DNA of 64,000 bases from Variovorax sp. ZS18.2.2 (GCF_024701975.1 NZ_JANLNM010000003.1:248001-312000), one strand, 5' to 3'; shown: positions 1 to 8,446, counted from the first letter of the stretch. Made by a program: numbers and translations. Notes: generated by a model not told the origin, from the letters alone.

Positions 1-617
1 AGCAGGTTGTTCGCCGGCATCGCATGCCGCTCGCGCAACGCGAGGCCTGCCCGGCGCGCCTCTGCCGCCACGTCTTCCAGGCGACGGATGCCCCATGCGG
101 CATTGCGGGCGCGCAGGTCTTCGTCGAACGCCGTGTTGCTCGGCGCCGTGGAGACGTCGTCTTCGAAGTAAGGCCCGTAGGTGATCAGCAATCCGCCGGG
201 AAGCAGATGACGCGCGGCGCCTTGCATCAGGGCGGCGCACGTGGGCCACGGCGCGATGTGCAGCATGTTGGCGCAGTAGATGGCGTCGAACTTTTGTTCT
301 GTTTCTCCTCCTCCTTCAGCGAACGCGGCGCCTTGTGATGGCCATTGAGGTGACATCACGTCGAGCAGGAGCGGTGGGCGGAGGTTGGGGAGCGCGGCTT
401 CTGCGACTCGGGTCGCGAGGGCGGGGAGCGTGCGGGGGTCTGCGTCGGTGGGTTGCCAGGTCCATTGGGGCATGGAGGCGGCGAACCAGGCGGCGTGTTG
501 GCCTGTGCCGGAGGCGATTTCGAGGGCGGTGCCGTGGTCGCCGAGGATGCGGGCCAGTGCGTCGAGGATGGGCTGCTTGTTGCGGTCGGCAGCCGGGCTG
601 TAAGGCACATCGGGCAT
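1..617 (-). CDS. DUF938 family SAM-dependent methyltransferase-like protein (3' end outside window)
   Basis: The frame runs from an ATG at 617 to the window edge without a stop (205 codons), so the C-terminus is cut. The N-terminus MPDVPYSPAADRNKQP is the typical opening of the DUF938 family, whose members are about 200-215 residues, so only a few residues should be missing. A SAM-binding type glycine motif, EIASGTGQH, sits at about residues 33-41, and an acidic DAD follows the next predicted strand. The motif IYCANMLHIAPW lies mid-protein and LLPGGLLITYGPYF near the end, as expected of a class I methyltransferase fold. No substrate is known for the family. The gene stands alone, 63 bases beyond the end of an unrelated gene on the same strand. 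Confidence 0.85.
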   Translation of the reverse strand, partial: MPDVPYSPAADRNKQPILDALARILGDHGTALEIASGTGQHAAWFAASMPQWTWQPTDADPRTLPALATRVAEAALPNLRPPLLLDVMSPQWPSQGAAFAEGGGETEQKFDAIYCANMLHIAPWPTCAALMQGAARHLLPGGLLITYGPYFEDDVSTAPSNTAFDEDLRARNAAWGIRRLEDVAAEARRAGLALRERHAMPANNL

Positions 618-680
618 TTGATTGGGTATGGATTGAGTTAAAGGCGGCGGCATCGCTGAGATTGTTGATCGCAAGACAAA

Positions 681-1241
681 TCAGACGCCCCGAGCATTGC
701 AAACGACGCATCCCATGACGTGCAGGTAAACGCCATCAACGCTGCACCGAGGAAATCCCTCCGGTGGATGATCGCCGGGACCACCGTAACCTTTTTGGAT
801 ATGGTCTGACTCGACAGCCGCAATCAACTCTTGAAGCTGAAGAAGCCGTTCGGAGACATGAGCAGGATTCGGTTCAAAGTCCAGCTTTTCCCAGCCGAGC
901 TTCTTCTGAGCTGCATCAATGGCGCGAAGGAGAAATGAACGCTCATCTTCCAGGCCTTCCTTACTCCACGGTAACTTGCAGACGTCGAAGCCGACCATTC
1001 CCGATCCGAACTGGCTCTGATCGCAGCTTGCCAGCCAAACTGCCAGCTTTCGCTCGCTGTCCGTGGTGGCCAGTGTCGATGTCGCGAGTGCGATCACTTC
1101 AATGATCACACCGGTCAGGCTGTTACTCATCTCAAGCGGTTGGATGTCACTTTCAAGGCTGTGATAAATCTGATTTGCCATGGTCTCGAATGCCTGAGGT
1201 TTTGATGATTCCAGCGCACGGCTGTTGATTCGATCAAGCAT
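681..1241 (-). CDS. hypothetical protein, 186 aa
   Basis: I do not recognise this protein. It opens with ATG at 1241; an internal ATG at 1181 (MANQIYHS) is an equally good start, since neither has a convincing ribosome site. The product is soluble-looking, with no signal peptide or membrane segment. It has an amphipathic helical middle (DERSFLLRAIDAAQKKLGW) and a C-terminal stretch with three cysteines, CSVDG then CVVCN, which could bind metal or form a disulfide. Its base composition is lower in GC than both neighbours, a hint of recent acquisition. Length, varied amino-acid use and absence of any better frame argue that it is real. It may be a small orphan or immunity-type protein, but that is only a guess. 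Confidence 0.55.
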   Translation of the reverse strand: MLDRINSRALESSKPQAFETMANQIYHSLESDIQPLEMSNSLTGVIIEVIALATSTLATTDSERKLAVWLASCDQSQFGSGMVGFDVCKLPWSKEGLEDERSFLLRAIDAAQKKLGWEKLDFEPNPAHVSERLLQLQELIAAVESDHIQKGYGGPGDHPPEGFPRCSVDGVYLHVMGCVVCNARGV

Positions 1242-1419
1242 GCCATAGGGACGCGGCGATCCAAGATCTGGGACACCGCGATAAAAGCGGAGGCATCCCG
1301 AGTCCGGTCATCCGCCGGGAGACCCCTCCTGAAACAACTCCCGCGCCTCACTCGCCAGATCCGTAGCGAGTCACATCAGGTTCTCTCGCCGCACCGGCCC
1401 TGCCTCCTCGAGTCGCCCC

Positions 1420-2094
1420 TCACCCCTGCCCAAACTCCCGCGCATGCTCCACCGCGTACTTGATCAGCTCCGCCTGCCCCTCGATGCCCAGGCGCCGCTT
1501 GATGCTCTGCCGATGCGCCTCCACCGTGCGCACGCTCAGGCCCAGGTCGCGCGCAATCTGCTTGCTCGATTCGCCGCGGCCGAGCGCGGTGAGGATCTCG
1601 CTCTCGCGCGGGGTGAGCAGCGGGCGCGGTGCCTGGTTGCGAAAGAGTTTCTTCGACACGGCCGGGCTCAGGAAGGTGCCGCCCGCCGACACCGCCTCGA
1701 TGGCGGCCACGATCTCGGCGGCGGGCGCGTCTTTCAGCACGTAGCCGCGCGCGCCCACCTGCATGGCCTTCTGCACGTACTCGGGGTTGTCGTACATGCT
1801 GAGCATCACGATGTGCGGCGCGGGTTGTTGCTGATGTTGCTCATTGCGTTGCAGCACCAGCGCGGCGAAGTCGATGCCGTTCATGTCCTTCATGCCGACA
1901 TCAACCAGCATGAGGTCGCACCGCACCGCGTCGAGCAACGCGAGCGCCTCGGCGCCGCTGCCGGCCTCGCCGACGATCTCCAGGTTGGGCATGGCGCCCA
2001 GCCGCGCGCGCAGGCCGTCGCGCACCAGCGGATGGTCGTCCACGATAAAGAGGCGGATGGGCTTGAGCGGCGGCTGTGCCGTTGTTGTTGTCAT
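1420..2094 (-). CDS. LuxR/NarL-family response regulator
   Basis: This 224-residue protein has an N-terminal receiver (about residues 13-130) with the acidic pair in IVDDHPLVRDG, the phospho-acceptor Asp in LMLVDVGMKD and the conserved Lys in GYVLKDAP. A C-terminal LuxR-type helix-turn-helix follows (about 158-220), with LTPRESEILTAL and the recognition region IARDLGLSVRTVEAHR. Its start overlaps the stop of the histidine kinase gene by four bases, so the two are translationally coupled and form a cognate pair. They close a likely operon that begins with a PLP enzyme and a periplasmic binding protein. Targets are unknown; control of uptake or catabolism of the bound ligand is an inference. 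Confidence 0.9.
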   Translation of the reverse strand: MTTTTAQPPLKPIRLFIVDDHPLVRDGLRARLGAMPNLEIVGEAGSGAEALALLDAVRCDLMLVDVGMKDMNGIDFAALVLQRNEQHQQQPAPHIVMLSMYDNPEYVQKAMQVGARGYVLKDAPAAEIVAAIEAVSAGGTFLSPAVSKKLFRNQAPRPLLTPRESEILTALGRGESSKQIARDLGLSVRTVEAHRQSIKRRLGIEGQAELIKYAVEHAREFGQG

Positions 2095-3455
2095 TCCGGC
2101 CTCGCGCTGCGGGCCGGCACCTCGGCCACGATGGATGTGTGGCCGCGGCCCGAGCGCATGACCAGGCTCCCGCCGATCGCCTCGATGCGCTCGCGCATGT
2201 TGCGCAGGCCGATGCCGTGGCGCGGGTCGAGCTGCATCGCCTCGACATCGAAGCCCACGCCGTCGTCGCTCACCTCCAGCCGCACGGCCTCTTCGCTGAA
2301 GCCCAGCGAGATGTGTACGCGGTGCGCCTCTGCATGTTTGCGCACGTTGGTGAGTGCCTCTTGCGTCACGCGAAAGAGCGCGGTCTTGGTCTCCTGCGAC
2401 AGCTCGAAGGGCTCGCCCTCGACCATGATGGATGCGTCCACGCTGCCCTCTTCGCCGAACTCGTGGCCCAGCCGCTCCAGCGCGGCGGGCAGGCCCAGCG
2501 TGTCGAGCAGCGCGGGGCGCAGGCGGTGCGAGATGCGGCGCACTTCGGTGAGCGAATCGTTCAGGCGCTGCAGCGCCTTGCCGAGCGCGGGCGGCGCCGG
2601 CTGGTGGTCGCGGCCGAGCGCGTCGACGGCCGATTCGATCAACAGCTTGGCCGACACCAGCGTCTGGCTGGTGCCATCGTGCAGCTCGCGCGCGAGGTGG
2701 CCGCGCTCTTCTTCCTGCGACTGCACCACGCGCCGCGCGAGCAGCCGCAGCTTGGCTTCGGCCACGCGGTGCTCACTGAGGTTCAAAAACAGGCCGGCCG
2801 CGCTGACCACACCCAGGCACAGCGCCGCGATGCCGGCAATCCACAGCAGCGTGGCGGTGACGTTGGCATTCATCTGCTTGTCGAGCGCGTCCATGGTGGA
2901 CTCGATGTCGTCCAGGTACAGGCCCGTGCCGACCATCCAGTTCCAGCGCGGCAGCGCCGTGACGTAGCCGAGCTTGGGCGCCATCTGCGCGCTCGAGGGC
3001 TTCCGCCATTCGTACTCGACGTAGCCGCCGCCGTTTTCTTTCGCGCCCTTGATCAGCTCCTGGATGGTGTAGCGCCCGCGCGAGTCGCGCATGCCCCAGA
3101 GGTTCTGGCCGACCAGTTCGGGCTGCCGCGAGTGCATGAGGGAGTTGCCCTCCAGGTCGTACACGAAGAAGTAGCCGTCGTCGCCGTAGTCGAGCGCGGC
3201 CAGGCGGCGCAGGGCCTCGTTGCGGGTGTCCTCGTCGTCCAGGCCCGAGTCGTACAGCGGCCGCAGGTTGCTCACGGCCAGCTCGACGTAGCTGCGCAGC
3301 TCGCTGCGGCGCTGGGCCATGTAGCTGCGCTCGATGAGGGCGCGCTCGCGCTGCGCGAGGTCGTGTTCCTGGTGGCGCACCGCCAGGGCCACGAGCACCA
3401 GCGCGACCAGCAGCGGGGCGACGGCCAGCGCGACGATCTTGGTGCGGAGGTTCAT
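2091..3455 (-). CDS. sensor histidine kinase with periplasmic single Cache domain (NarX/HisKA_3 type)
   Basis: The 454-residue protein has an N-terminal membrane segment (about 8-26) and a periplasmic sCache_2-like domain (about 45-190). That domain contains GYFFVYDLEGNSLMHSR, PELVGQNLWG and WNWMVGTGLY, which are hallmarks of small-molecule-sensing Cache domains. A second membrane segment lies at about 203-222. The cytoplasmic part has a HisKA_3 dimerisation region with the phospho-accepting His in ELHDGTSQTL, and an HATPase domain with TQEALTNVRKHA, DDGVGFD and GIGLRNMRERI. It lies 33 bases after a solute-binding protein gene and overlaps the regulator gene by four bases. Cache domains of this type usually bind organic acids or amines; the actual ligand cannot be read from the sequence. 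Confidence 0.92.
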   Translation of the reverse strand: MNLRTKIVALAVAPLLVALVLVALAVRHQEHDLAQRERALIERSYMAQRRSELRSYVELAVSNLRPLYDSGLDDEDTRNEALRRLAALDYGDDGYFFVYDLEGNSLMHSRQPELVGQNLWGMRDSRGRYTIQELIKGAKENGGGYVEYEWRKPSSAQMAPKLGYVTALPRWNWMVGTGLYLDDIESTMDALDKQMNANVTATLLWIAGIAALCLGVVSAAGLFLNLSEHRVAEAKLRLLARRVVQSQEEERGHLARELHDGTSQTLVSAKLLIESAVDALGRDHQPAPPALGKALQRLNDSLTEVRRISHRLRPALLDTLGLPAALERLGHEFGEEGSVDASIMVEGEPFELSQETKTALFRVTQEALTNVRKHAEAHRVHISLGFSEEAVRLEVSDDGVGFDVEAMQLDPRHGIGLRNMRERIEAIGGSLVMRSGRGHTSIVAEVPARSARPE

Positions 3456-3488
3456 GGGGAGGCAAGGCTACCACCCCCGATTGGCCGC

Positions 3489-4385
3489 CTACCTGCTGTC
3501 TTCGTACGCCTCCGCCGGCCGATCGTTCGGCGACAGGAACGCTGCCTTCAGCGATTCGCTCAACGGAATGTTGATGACCGCGTTCTTCGGCGGAATCGGC
3601 GCCATGAACCATCTGGCGTACAGCGTCTCCAGCGCGCCGGAGGACATGGCACCCGCAAGGTAGCCATCGACCGCGCTCTTGAACGCCCGGTCGTCCTTGC
3701 GCAGCATGATCGCAATGGGCTCGATGCCCAGCGGCTTGCCCACGATCCTGAAGTCCGCCGGGTTGCGTGCATTGGCGATGTTGCCGGCCAGCGTGTTGTC
3801 GTCCATGGCAAAGGCGTCGGCCCGGCCGCTCTCCAGGAGAAGGAAGCTCTCCGCGTGGTCCTTGGCGAGGATCACGGTGATGCCAAAGTTCCTGTCCTGT
3901 TCGAGCTTGCGCAGGCGCTGGACCAGCGTGGTGCCGGTGGTGGTCACCACGGTCTTGCCCTTGAGCTGCTCGACCGATGCGATGCCGCTGGCGGTGCGCA
4001 CCGCGAAGCGCGCCTCGGTGATGTAGGTCGTGTTGGCAAAGGCGGCCTGCTGCTGGCGGGCGGCGTTGTTGGTGGTGGAGCCGCATTCGATGTCGACGGT
4101 GCCGTTCTGCAGCAGCGGCAGGCGGTTCTGCGAGGTCACGGCCATCTGCCGGATGGCAACGCCGGGCAGCAGCTTCGACAGCATCTGCTCGCACAGCTCG
4201 ACGTGGTAGCCCACGTAGCGCGTGCCGAGCGAGTACGACAACGGCGGCGAAGCCTCGCGCACGCCCATGGTGATGGTGCCCGCGGCCTTTGCTTTCGCCA
4301 GGGTGTCGTTGGCGTTTTCCTGCGCGCCGGCGCTCGCGAAGGCGAGTGCCAGCATGGCGCCGACGACCAATGATCGGTTCGTCAT
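3489..4385 (-). CDS. periplasmic amino-acid ABC transporter binding protein (GltI-like, family 3), orphan
   Basis: This 298-residue protein begins at an ATG eight bases past the preceding aminotransferase-like gene and carries a Sec signal peptide (MTNRSLVVGAMLALAFASAGA, cleavage near residue 22). Family 3 binding-protein motifs follow: GTITMGVREASPPLSY, YVGYHVELCEQML, and GTVDIECGSTTNNAAR as in glutamate/aspartate binding proteins. No permease or ATPase gene is adjacent, so it either serves a transporter encoded elsewhere or feeds a signal to the Cache kinase downstream. A role with dicarboxylic or small neutral amino acids is inferred from family resemblance only. The end of the protein (LSPNDRPAEAYEDSR) is hydrophilic and ordinary. 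Confidence 0.88.
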   Translation of the reverse strand: MTNRSLVVGAMLALAFASAGAQENANDTLAKAKAAGTITMGVREASPPLSYSLGTRYVGYHVELCEQMLSKLLPGVAIRQMAVTSQNRLPLLQNGTVDIECGSTTNNAARQQQAAFANTTYITEARFAVRTASGIASVEQLKGKTVVTTTGTTLVQRLRKLEQDRNFGITVILAKDHAESFLLLESGRADAFAMDDNTLAGNIANARNPADFRIVGKPLGIEPIAIMLRKDDRAFKSAVDGYLAGAMSSGALETLYARWFMAPIPPKNAVINIPLSESLKAAFLSPNDRPAEAYEDSR

Positions 4386-4393
4386 GGTGCCGC

Positions 4394-5749
4394 TCAATTC
4401 GCGGCAACGGCCGCACGGGTGACAGGCGCCACCGGCGCGGGCTGCGCGATCTCGTCGAGGCTCTCGCGCAGCGCCCGGTCGAGGATGGCGATGGCGCGAT
4501 CGATCTCCCCGTTGCTCACTGTGAGCGGTGGCGCAATGCGCCACACCGAGCCGCGCTCGGGCCGGCGGCGGATGTTCATGCTCAGGCCCAGCTCGAAGCA
4601 CTTCTTGGTCGTGCGCGCGCCGAGCTCGTGGTACGGCAGGCGCGATGCGCGGTCCTGCACCAGTTCCACGCCCAGCAGCAGGCCTTCGCCGCGCACGTCG
4701 CCGATGGCTTCGTAGCGCTTCTGCATGTCGAGCAGCTGGCCGCGCAGGTAGGCGCCGGTGGTGCGTGCGCGCTCGATCAGGCCTTCCTTGCGGATGGTCT
4801 CCAGCACGGCCAGGCCCACGGTGGCGGGCAGCGGGTCGGAGACGTGGCTCGTGTAGAAGGTGAAGCCCTTCTCGAACACGTCCTGCTCGATCTTCGGGCT
4901 GGTCACGGTCGCGGCCAGCGGCAAGCCGCCGCCCATGGTCTTGGAGACGGACATGATGTCCGGCACCACGCCGTAGAAGTCCGACGCGGTGCGGTGGCCG
5001 ATGCGGCCGAACGCCGTCTGCGCCTCGTCGAAGATCAGCAGCATGCCGCGCTCGTCGGCCGCCTTGCGCAGTGCCTGCATGTACGACCGGGGCGGCACCA
5101 GCACGCCGCCGGCGCTGATGATGGGCTCGATGATGATGGCCGCGCGGCGGCCGGTCGAGGCCATGTCGTACATCTTCAGGCCGAGTTCGAGGCAGGTGAG
5201 CGCCGATTCCTCGGCCGACATGCCCTGGATGTACGGCCGGTAGGCGTTGGGCTCGGGCATCACGAACACACCCGGCACGTGCACGCCGTAGCCCTTGCGG
5301 TCGCTGGCGAAGGAAACGGCGCTGGTGCCGCCGGTCACGCCGTGCCACGAGCCGCCCACGGCCAGGATCTCGAAGCCGCCCGTGTACATCTTCGCGATGC
5401 GAAGCGCCACCTCGTTGCTCTCGGAGCCGGTGTTCACGAAGATCGACTTGGTGAGCGGCGCGGGCATCCAGTCGGTGGCCATCTTCTCCGCGAGTTCGGC
5501 GACGACCTCGGGGATCATGCCGCTGAACATGTGGAAGGCCTTCTCGCCCGCCTCGTGCACCGCACGCACGATGGCCGGGTGGTTGTGGCCGATGGTGGCG
5601 CACATCTGGCCGGAGGTGAAGTCGAGGATCTCGCGGCCAGTGTCGTCGATGACGATGGCGCCCCGGGCGCTGCGAAACAGGTTGGGAAAGGTGTCGCCGC
5701 CGTAGCGGAGCATGTATGCCTTGGCCGCCGCGCGAAGTTGCTCGCTCAT
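4394..5749 (-). CDS. class III PLP enzyme, 2,2-dialkylglycine decarboxylase-like aminotransferase
   Basis: The 451-residue product is a fold-type I, class III pyridoxal-phosphate enzyme. Compared from memory with Burkholderia dialkylglycine decarboxylase it shares ILDFTSGQM (the Gln near the active site), GSWHGVTGG, LLIFDEAQTAFGRIG, the Schiff-base Lys in SVSKTMGGGLPLAA and FYTSHVSDPLPATVGL. GDVRGEGLLLGVEL and WRIAPPLTVS lie near the C-terminus. This resemblance is closer than to ornithine or acetylornithine transaminases, so decarboxylation-dependent transamination of an alpha,alpha-dialkyl amino acid is the best guess. A plain omega-transaminase remains possible. It is the first gene of a likely operon with a binding protein and a two-component system, and diverges from a LysR gene 171 bases away that probably controls it. 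Confidence 0.85.
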   Translation of the reverse strand: MSEQLRAAAKAYMLRYGGDTFPNLFRSARGAIVIDDTGREILDFTSGQMCATIGHNHPAIVRAVHEAGEKAFHMFSGMIPEVVAELAEKMATDWMPAPLTKSIFVNTGSESNEVALRIAKMYTGGFEILAVGGSWHGVTGGTSAVSFASDRKGYGVHVPGVFVMPEPNAYRPYIQGMSAEESALTCLELGLKMYDMASTGRRAAIIIEPIISAGGVLVPPRSYMQALRKAADERGMLLIFDEAQTAFGRIGHRTASDFYGVVPDIMSVSKTMGGGLPLAATVTSPKIEQDVFEKGFTFYTSHVSDPLPATVGLAVLETIRKEGLIERARTTGAYLRGQLLDMQKRYEAIGDVRGEGLLLGVELVQDRASRLPYHELGARTTKKCFELGLSMNIRRRPERGSVWRIAPPLTVSNGEIDRAIAILDRALRESLDEIAQPAPVAPVTRAAVAAN

Positions 5750-5885
5750 GATCGAATCCTTGAGGTTGTGAAGAGAGGATTCGTGAATGGTCGCCAGCAG
5801 CGGGCCTGCGGTCCAATGTTGACTTTGCATCCGGCCGCAATGCGCGGCACGCATGGCCGATGCGCAAAACGAATGGGCATGCGGC

Positions 5886-5904
5886 TTGCAATCCCCTTCT
5901 GCAA
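5886..5904. promoter_or_regulatory. candidate LysR operator dyad upstream of the LysR gene
   Basis: The 171-base divergent region between the PLP-enzyme gene and the LysR gene contains the dyad TTGCA-N9-TGCAA immediately 5' of the AAAGGAG ribosome site of the LysR gene. A second inverted repeat, GAATCC-N17-GGATTC, lies at 5754-5782. Arm length and spacing suit LysR-type boxes, and the position would suit autoregulation, but no footprint or comparison supports the assignment. Confidence 0.3.
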
Positions 5905-5920
5905 AGGAGCAAATCGAGCC

Positions 5921-6841
5921 ATGGACATCCGCTGGTTTCAGGACTTCGTGACGCTGGCCGAAGTGCAGAACTTCACCCGCGCGGCGGAGATGCGCAATGT
6001 GTCGCAGGCCGCGTTCAGCCGCCGCATCCAGGCGCTGGAGCAATGGCTGGGCGCAAAGCTGATCGACCGGGCCGCGTTTCCGACGCGGCTCACGACGGCG
6101 GGCGAGCGTTTCCGCAAGGTCGCGACCGGGCTGCTGAACCAGATCGCCGACGCCAGGGCCGAGATCGGCGATGCGCCATCGCGCAACCACGTGCGGATCG
6201 CCTCGACCTATGCGCTGGTCAGCACGCGGCTTCCGCAGTGGTGGCGGCAGTGGTCGGGGGAAGGCGCCATCACCTGCAGCCTGGAGGTGGGCAATGTGCA
6301 CGACACGGTGTCGGCGTTCAACGCGGGGTCGGCGGACATCCTCATCGGTTTTCACCAGGCGGCGCATCCGATCCAGCTCGACATGGCGCGCTTCGAGCGG
6401 CATGAGCTCGGGGTGGAGAAGGTGCGGCCCTACTTGTCGCGTGCGCTGGCTGAGTCGGGCAAGCTTGTTCTGCCGGGCACGGCCGCCAAGCCGGTGCCGT
6501 TGCTCATGTATTCGCCGAGCGGGTACTTCGCCCGCGTGGTCGATTCGGCGATCGAACAATCATCCCAGCCGCTCTTCGGCTATCGCGCCTTCGAGGCCGA
6601 GATGACGGACGTGCTGGGCGACCTGGCATCGCAGGGGATGGGCATCGCATGGCTGCCCGACAGCTCGTTCGTCTCGGGCCGGCTCGCGGGGCTGGTGCCC
6701 GTGGGCGATGGCGCCTGGGACGTGGAGGTGAGCATCGTGGCGTACCGCTCCAGGGTGCAGGCACGTGCGGTGGTCGGGCAACTGTGGGAGCGGATCTGCG
6801 GGGCGCCGGACCCGGGCCACGCGGCGGAGCACACGACATGA
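5921..6841 (+). CDS. LysR-family transcriptional regulator
   Basis: This 306-residue regulator starts at an ATG with an AAAGGAG ribosome site ten bases upstream. The N-terminal winged helix-turn-helix (residues 1-60) reads RWFQDFVTLAEVQNFTRAAE, then QAAFSRRIQALEQWLGAKL and FPTRLTTAGE, the standard LysR layout. The remainder is an effector-binding domain with RIASTYALVSTRLPQW and SADILIGFHQ. It diverges from the dialkylglycine-decarboxylase-like gene, the usual position for a LysR activator of the neighbouring operon, so its effector is probably the substrate or product of that enzyme (inference). Its stop overlaps the start of a small membrane-protein gene (ATGA), so the two are cotranscribed. 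Confidence 0.93.
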   Translation: MDIRWFQDFVTLAEVQNFTRAAEMRNVSQAAFSRRIQALEQWLGAKLIDRAAFPTRLTTAGERFRKVATGLLNQIADARAEIGDAPSRNHVRIASTYALVSTRLPQWWRQWSGEGAITCSLEVGNVHDTVSAFNAGSADILIGFHQAAHPIQLDMARFERHELGVEKVRPYLSRALAESGKLVLPGTAAKPVPLLMYSPSGYFARVVDSAIEQSSQPLFGYRAFEAEMTDVLGDLASQGMGIAWLPDSSFVSGRLAGLVPVGDGAWDVEVSIVAYRSRVQARAVVGQLWERICGAPDPGHAAEHTT

Positions 6842-7266
6842 AGCGTCTGGGCTCGATGAAATCGCTCGTGCTGCCGGCGTTCGCGCTGGTAGGACTGGTC
6901 TGGATCGTGGTGTCGGGCTTCTGGCCCGGTGCGGACCCGTACATGACCCGGCGCAGCACCGCGCCGCAGCCCTATCCGTTGACTGTCGTGCTGATCGCCT
7001 GCGCGGTGGTACTCATCGAAACCGCATTCGTCGCAGCGGTGCTCCGGCCCGCGTCGTACCGCCACTCATGGGGCCGCGCGCTCGTTGCGATGGCCGTGGT
7101 GATGGCGTGGTGGTTCTACCTGGGCATGGGGATCATCCACCAGCCTGCGTACTACATCGTGCATCTGCAGTGGCTGGCGTTGATGATCTGCGGGCTGGTG
7201 TTGCTGCTGCTGGTGTCGCTCATCCGCCGACTGCAACAGCCGCGGGCCGGCGACGAAACTCGGTGA
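6838..7266 (+). CDS. small four-helix integral membrane protein, unknown function
   Basis: The 142-residue product shows four hydrophobic segments, at about residues 8-28, 46-70, 82-100 and 106-130. The last runs through ALMICGLVLLLLVSLI and ends in a basic tail RRLQQPRAGDETR. I do not recognise a family. The start ATG overlaps the LysR stop by four bases, so translation is coupled to the regulator. Its 3' end overlaps the convergent MFS transporter gene by 47 bases, which means the two transcripts share complementary tails. The coupling suggests a linked role, but nothing in the protein says what it is. Confidence 0.7.
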   Translation: MKRLGSMKSLVLPAFALVGLVWIVVSGFWPGADPYMTRRSTAPQPYPLTVVLIACAVVLIETAFVAAVLRPASYRHSWGRALVAMAVVMAWWFYLGMGIIHQPAYYIVHLQWLALMICGLVLLLLVSLIRRLQQPRAGDETR

Positions 7267-8446
7267 GGTACAGCAGCAAGGCCAGCGACACGAAGCTGCC
7301 GCCGAGCAGGCACAACCCGGTCCAGCCGTGGAAGGCATACACCGCCGCCGCAATGCCCGAAGCCACGGCTGCGCAGATGAAGATGAAGGTCATGAACAGG
7401 CCGTTGAGCCGGCCACGCAGTTCAGGCGCCAGCATGAAGAGGCTGCGGAAGTTCAGCACCTGGCACAGCTGCACCGCGCCATCGAGCAGGATGCCCGCCG
7501 CGACCAGTCCGGCCAGCGAATGGAAGTGCATCGACACGGCGCCCAGCACGAAGGACAACAGCGCAACGACGATGGCCGCGCCCGTGGCAGGTCGCGTCAA
7601 CCCACGGTCGGCCAAACGCCCCGCCACCGGTGCCAGCAAGGCCCCCGCCGCACCCGCCAACGCGAACAGCCCGATGCCGCGCTGCCCCATCCCGAACTCG
7701 TGCACCAGCGCCAGCGGCACGGCCGTCCAGAAGGCCTGGAAAGCCGCGAACATCATTCCCTGGTACCACCCGCGCCGACGCAGCAGCGGCGTGTTCCACA
7801 CGATGCCCGGCAACGAAGCCATGGTGCGCGCATAGCCGATCGAGGCATGCGACCTGCGCTCGGGCAGCACGCGCCACAGCACGACGATGAGCGTGGCCAT
7901 GAGCACCGCGGAGATCCAGAACACGGCGCGCCAACCCAGGCTGGCGGCCACCACGCTCGCAAAGGGCCGCGCCAGCATGATCCCGCCCAAGAGGCCCGCC
8001 ATGATGTTGCCGACCACCTTGCCGCGCGTGGCCTCGGGCGCGAGATGCGAGGCAAAAGGCAGCAGCACCTGCGCCGCGACCGCGCAGGCACCAACCACGA
8101 ACGACGCCGCGAGAAAGGTCACGGCCGAGTTCGACAGCGCGATGCCCACCAGCCCGATGACCGCGCCGAACAGCGCGCCGACGATCAACCGCCGGTTCTC
8201 GATCACATCGGCCAGCGGCACCAGCAGCAACAGGCCGGCGCCGTAGCCGAGCTGGGTCAGCGTCATGATCAAGCCGGCCAGGCCCGCATGGAGCTGGAGC
8301 GCGTCGGAGATCGGGCCGATCAGCGGCTGCGCGTAGTAGATGTTGGCCACGCACAGGCCGCAGGCCACCGCGAAGACGAGGGTCAGCGCGGGCGTGAGGC
8401 CGGCTGCGGGCGGGTGGGAGGCATTGGAAGAAGGAGAGGAGGACAC
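7220..8446 (-). CDS. MFS transporter
   Basis: A 408-residue polytopic protein with about 12 predicted membrane helices. It opens with a Ser/Pro-rich cytoplasmic tail and a first helix containing GLCVANIYYAQPLIGPI, a motif of a DHA1-like MFS subgroup often annotated as YnfM/NIY-type transporters. The loop 2-3 signature is present in the form VPLADVIENRR and the central loop is short (LPERRSHASIGYART). The substrate is unknown; small-molecule or drug export is the usual annotation. The gene is isolated on the minus strand, and its end overlaps the end of the convergent small membrane-protein gene. Confidence 0.88.
   Translation of the reverse strand: MSSSPSSNASHPPAAGLTPALTLVFAVACGLCVANIYYAQPLIGPISDALQLHAGLAGLIMTLTQLGYGAGLLLLVPLADVIENRRLIVGALFGAVIGLVGIALSNSAVTFLAASFVVGACAVAAQVLLPFASHLAPEATRGKVVGNIMAGLLGGIMLARPFASVVAASLGWRAVFWISAVLMATLIVVLWRVLPERRSHASIGYARTMASLPGIVWNTPLLRRRGWYQGMMFAAFQAFWTAVPLALVHEFGMGQRGIGLFALAGAAGALLAPVAGRLADRGLTRPATGAAIVVALLSFVLGAVSMHFHSLAGLVAAGILLDGAVQLCQVLNFRSLFMLAPELRGRLNGLFMTFIFICAAVASGIAAAVYAFHGWTGLCLLGGSFVSLALLLYLTEFRRRPAAVAVGG

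Noticed and set aside
1305..1370. Short minus-strand reading that ends LASEARELFQEGSPGG, possibly the tail of a lost gene
   Set aside because: Only about 20 codons are open, bounded by an in-frame stop; too short to assign or to call a pseudogene.
2076..4373. Long open frames of up to 1360 codons opposite the real genes (for example 2076-4373, 4289-5920, 12442-15150 and 23094-27176 on the plus strand)
   Set aside because: They are antisense or off-frame shadows produced by high GC. Their translations are rich in Arg, His and Gln without family motifs, while the opposite strand encodes recognisable proteins.
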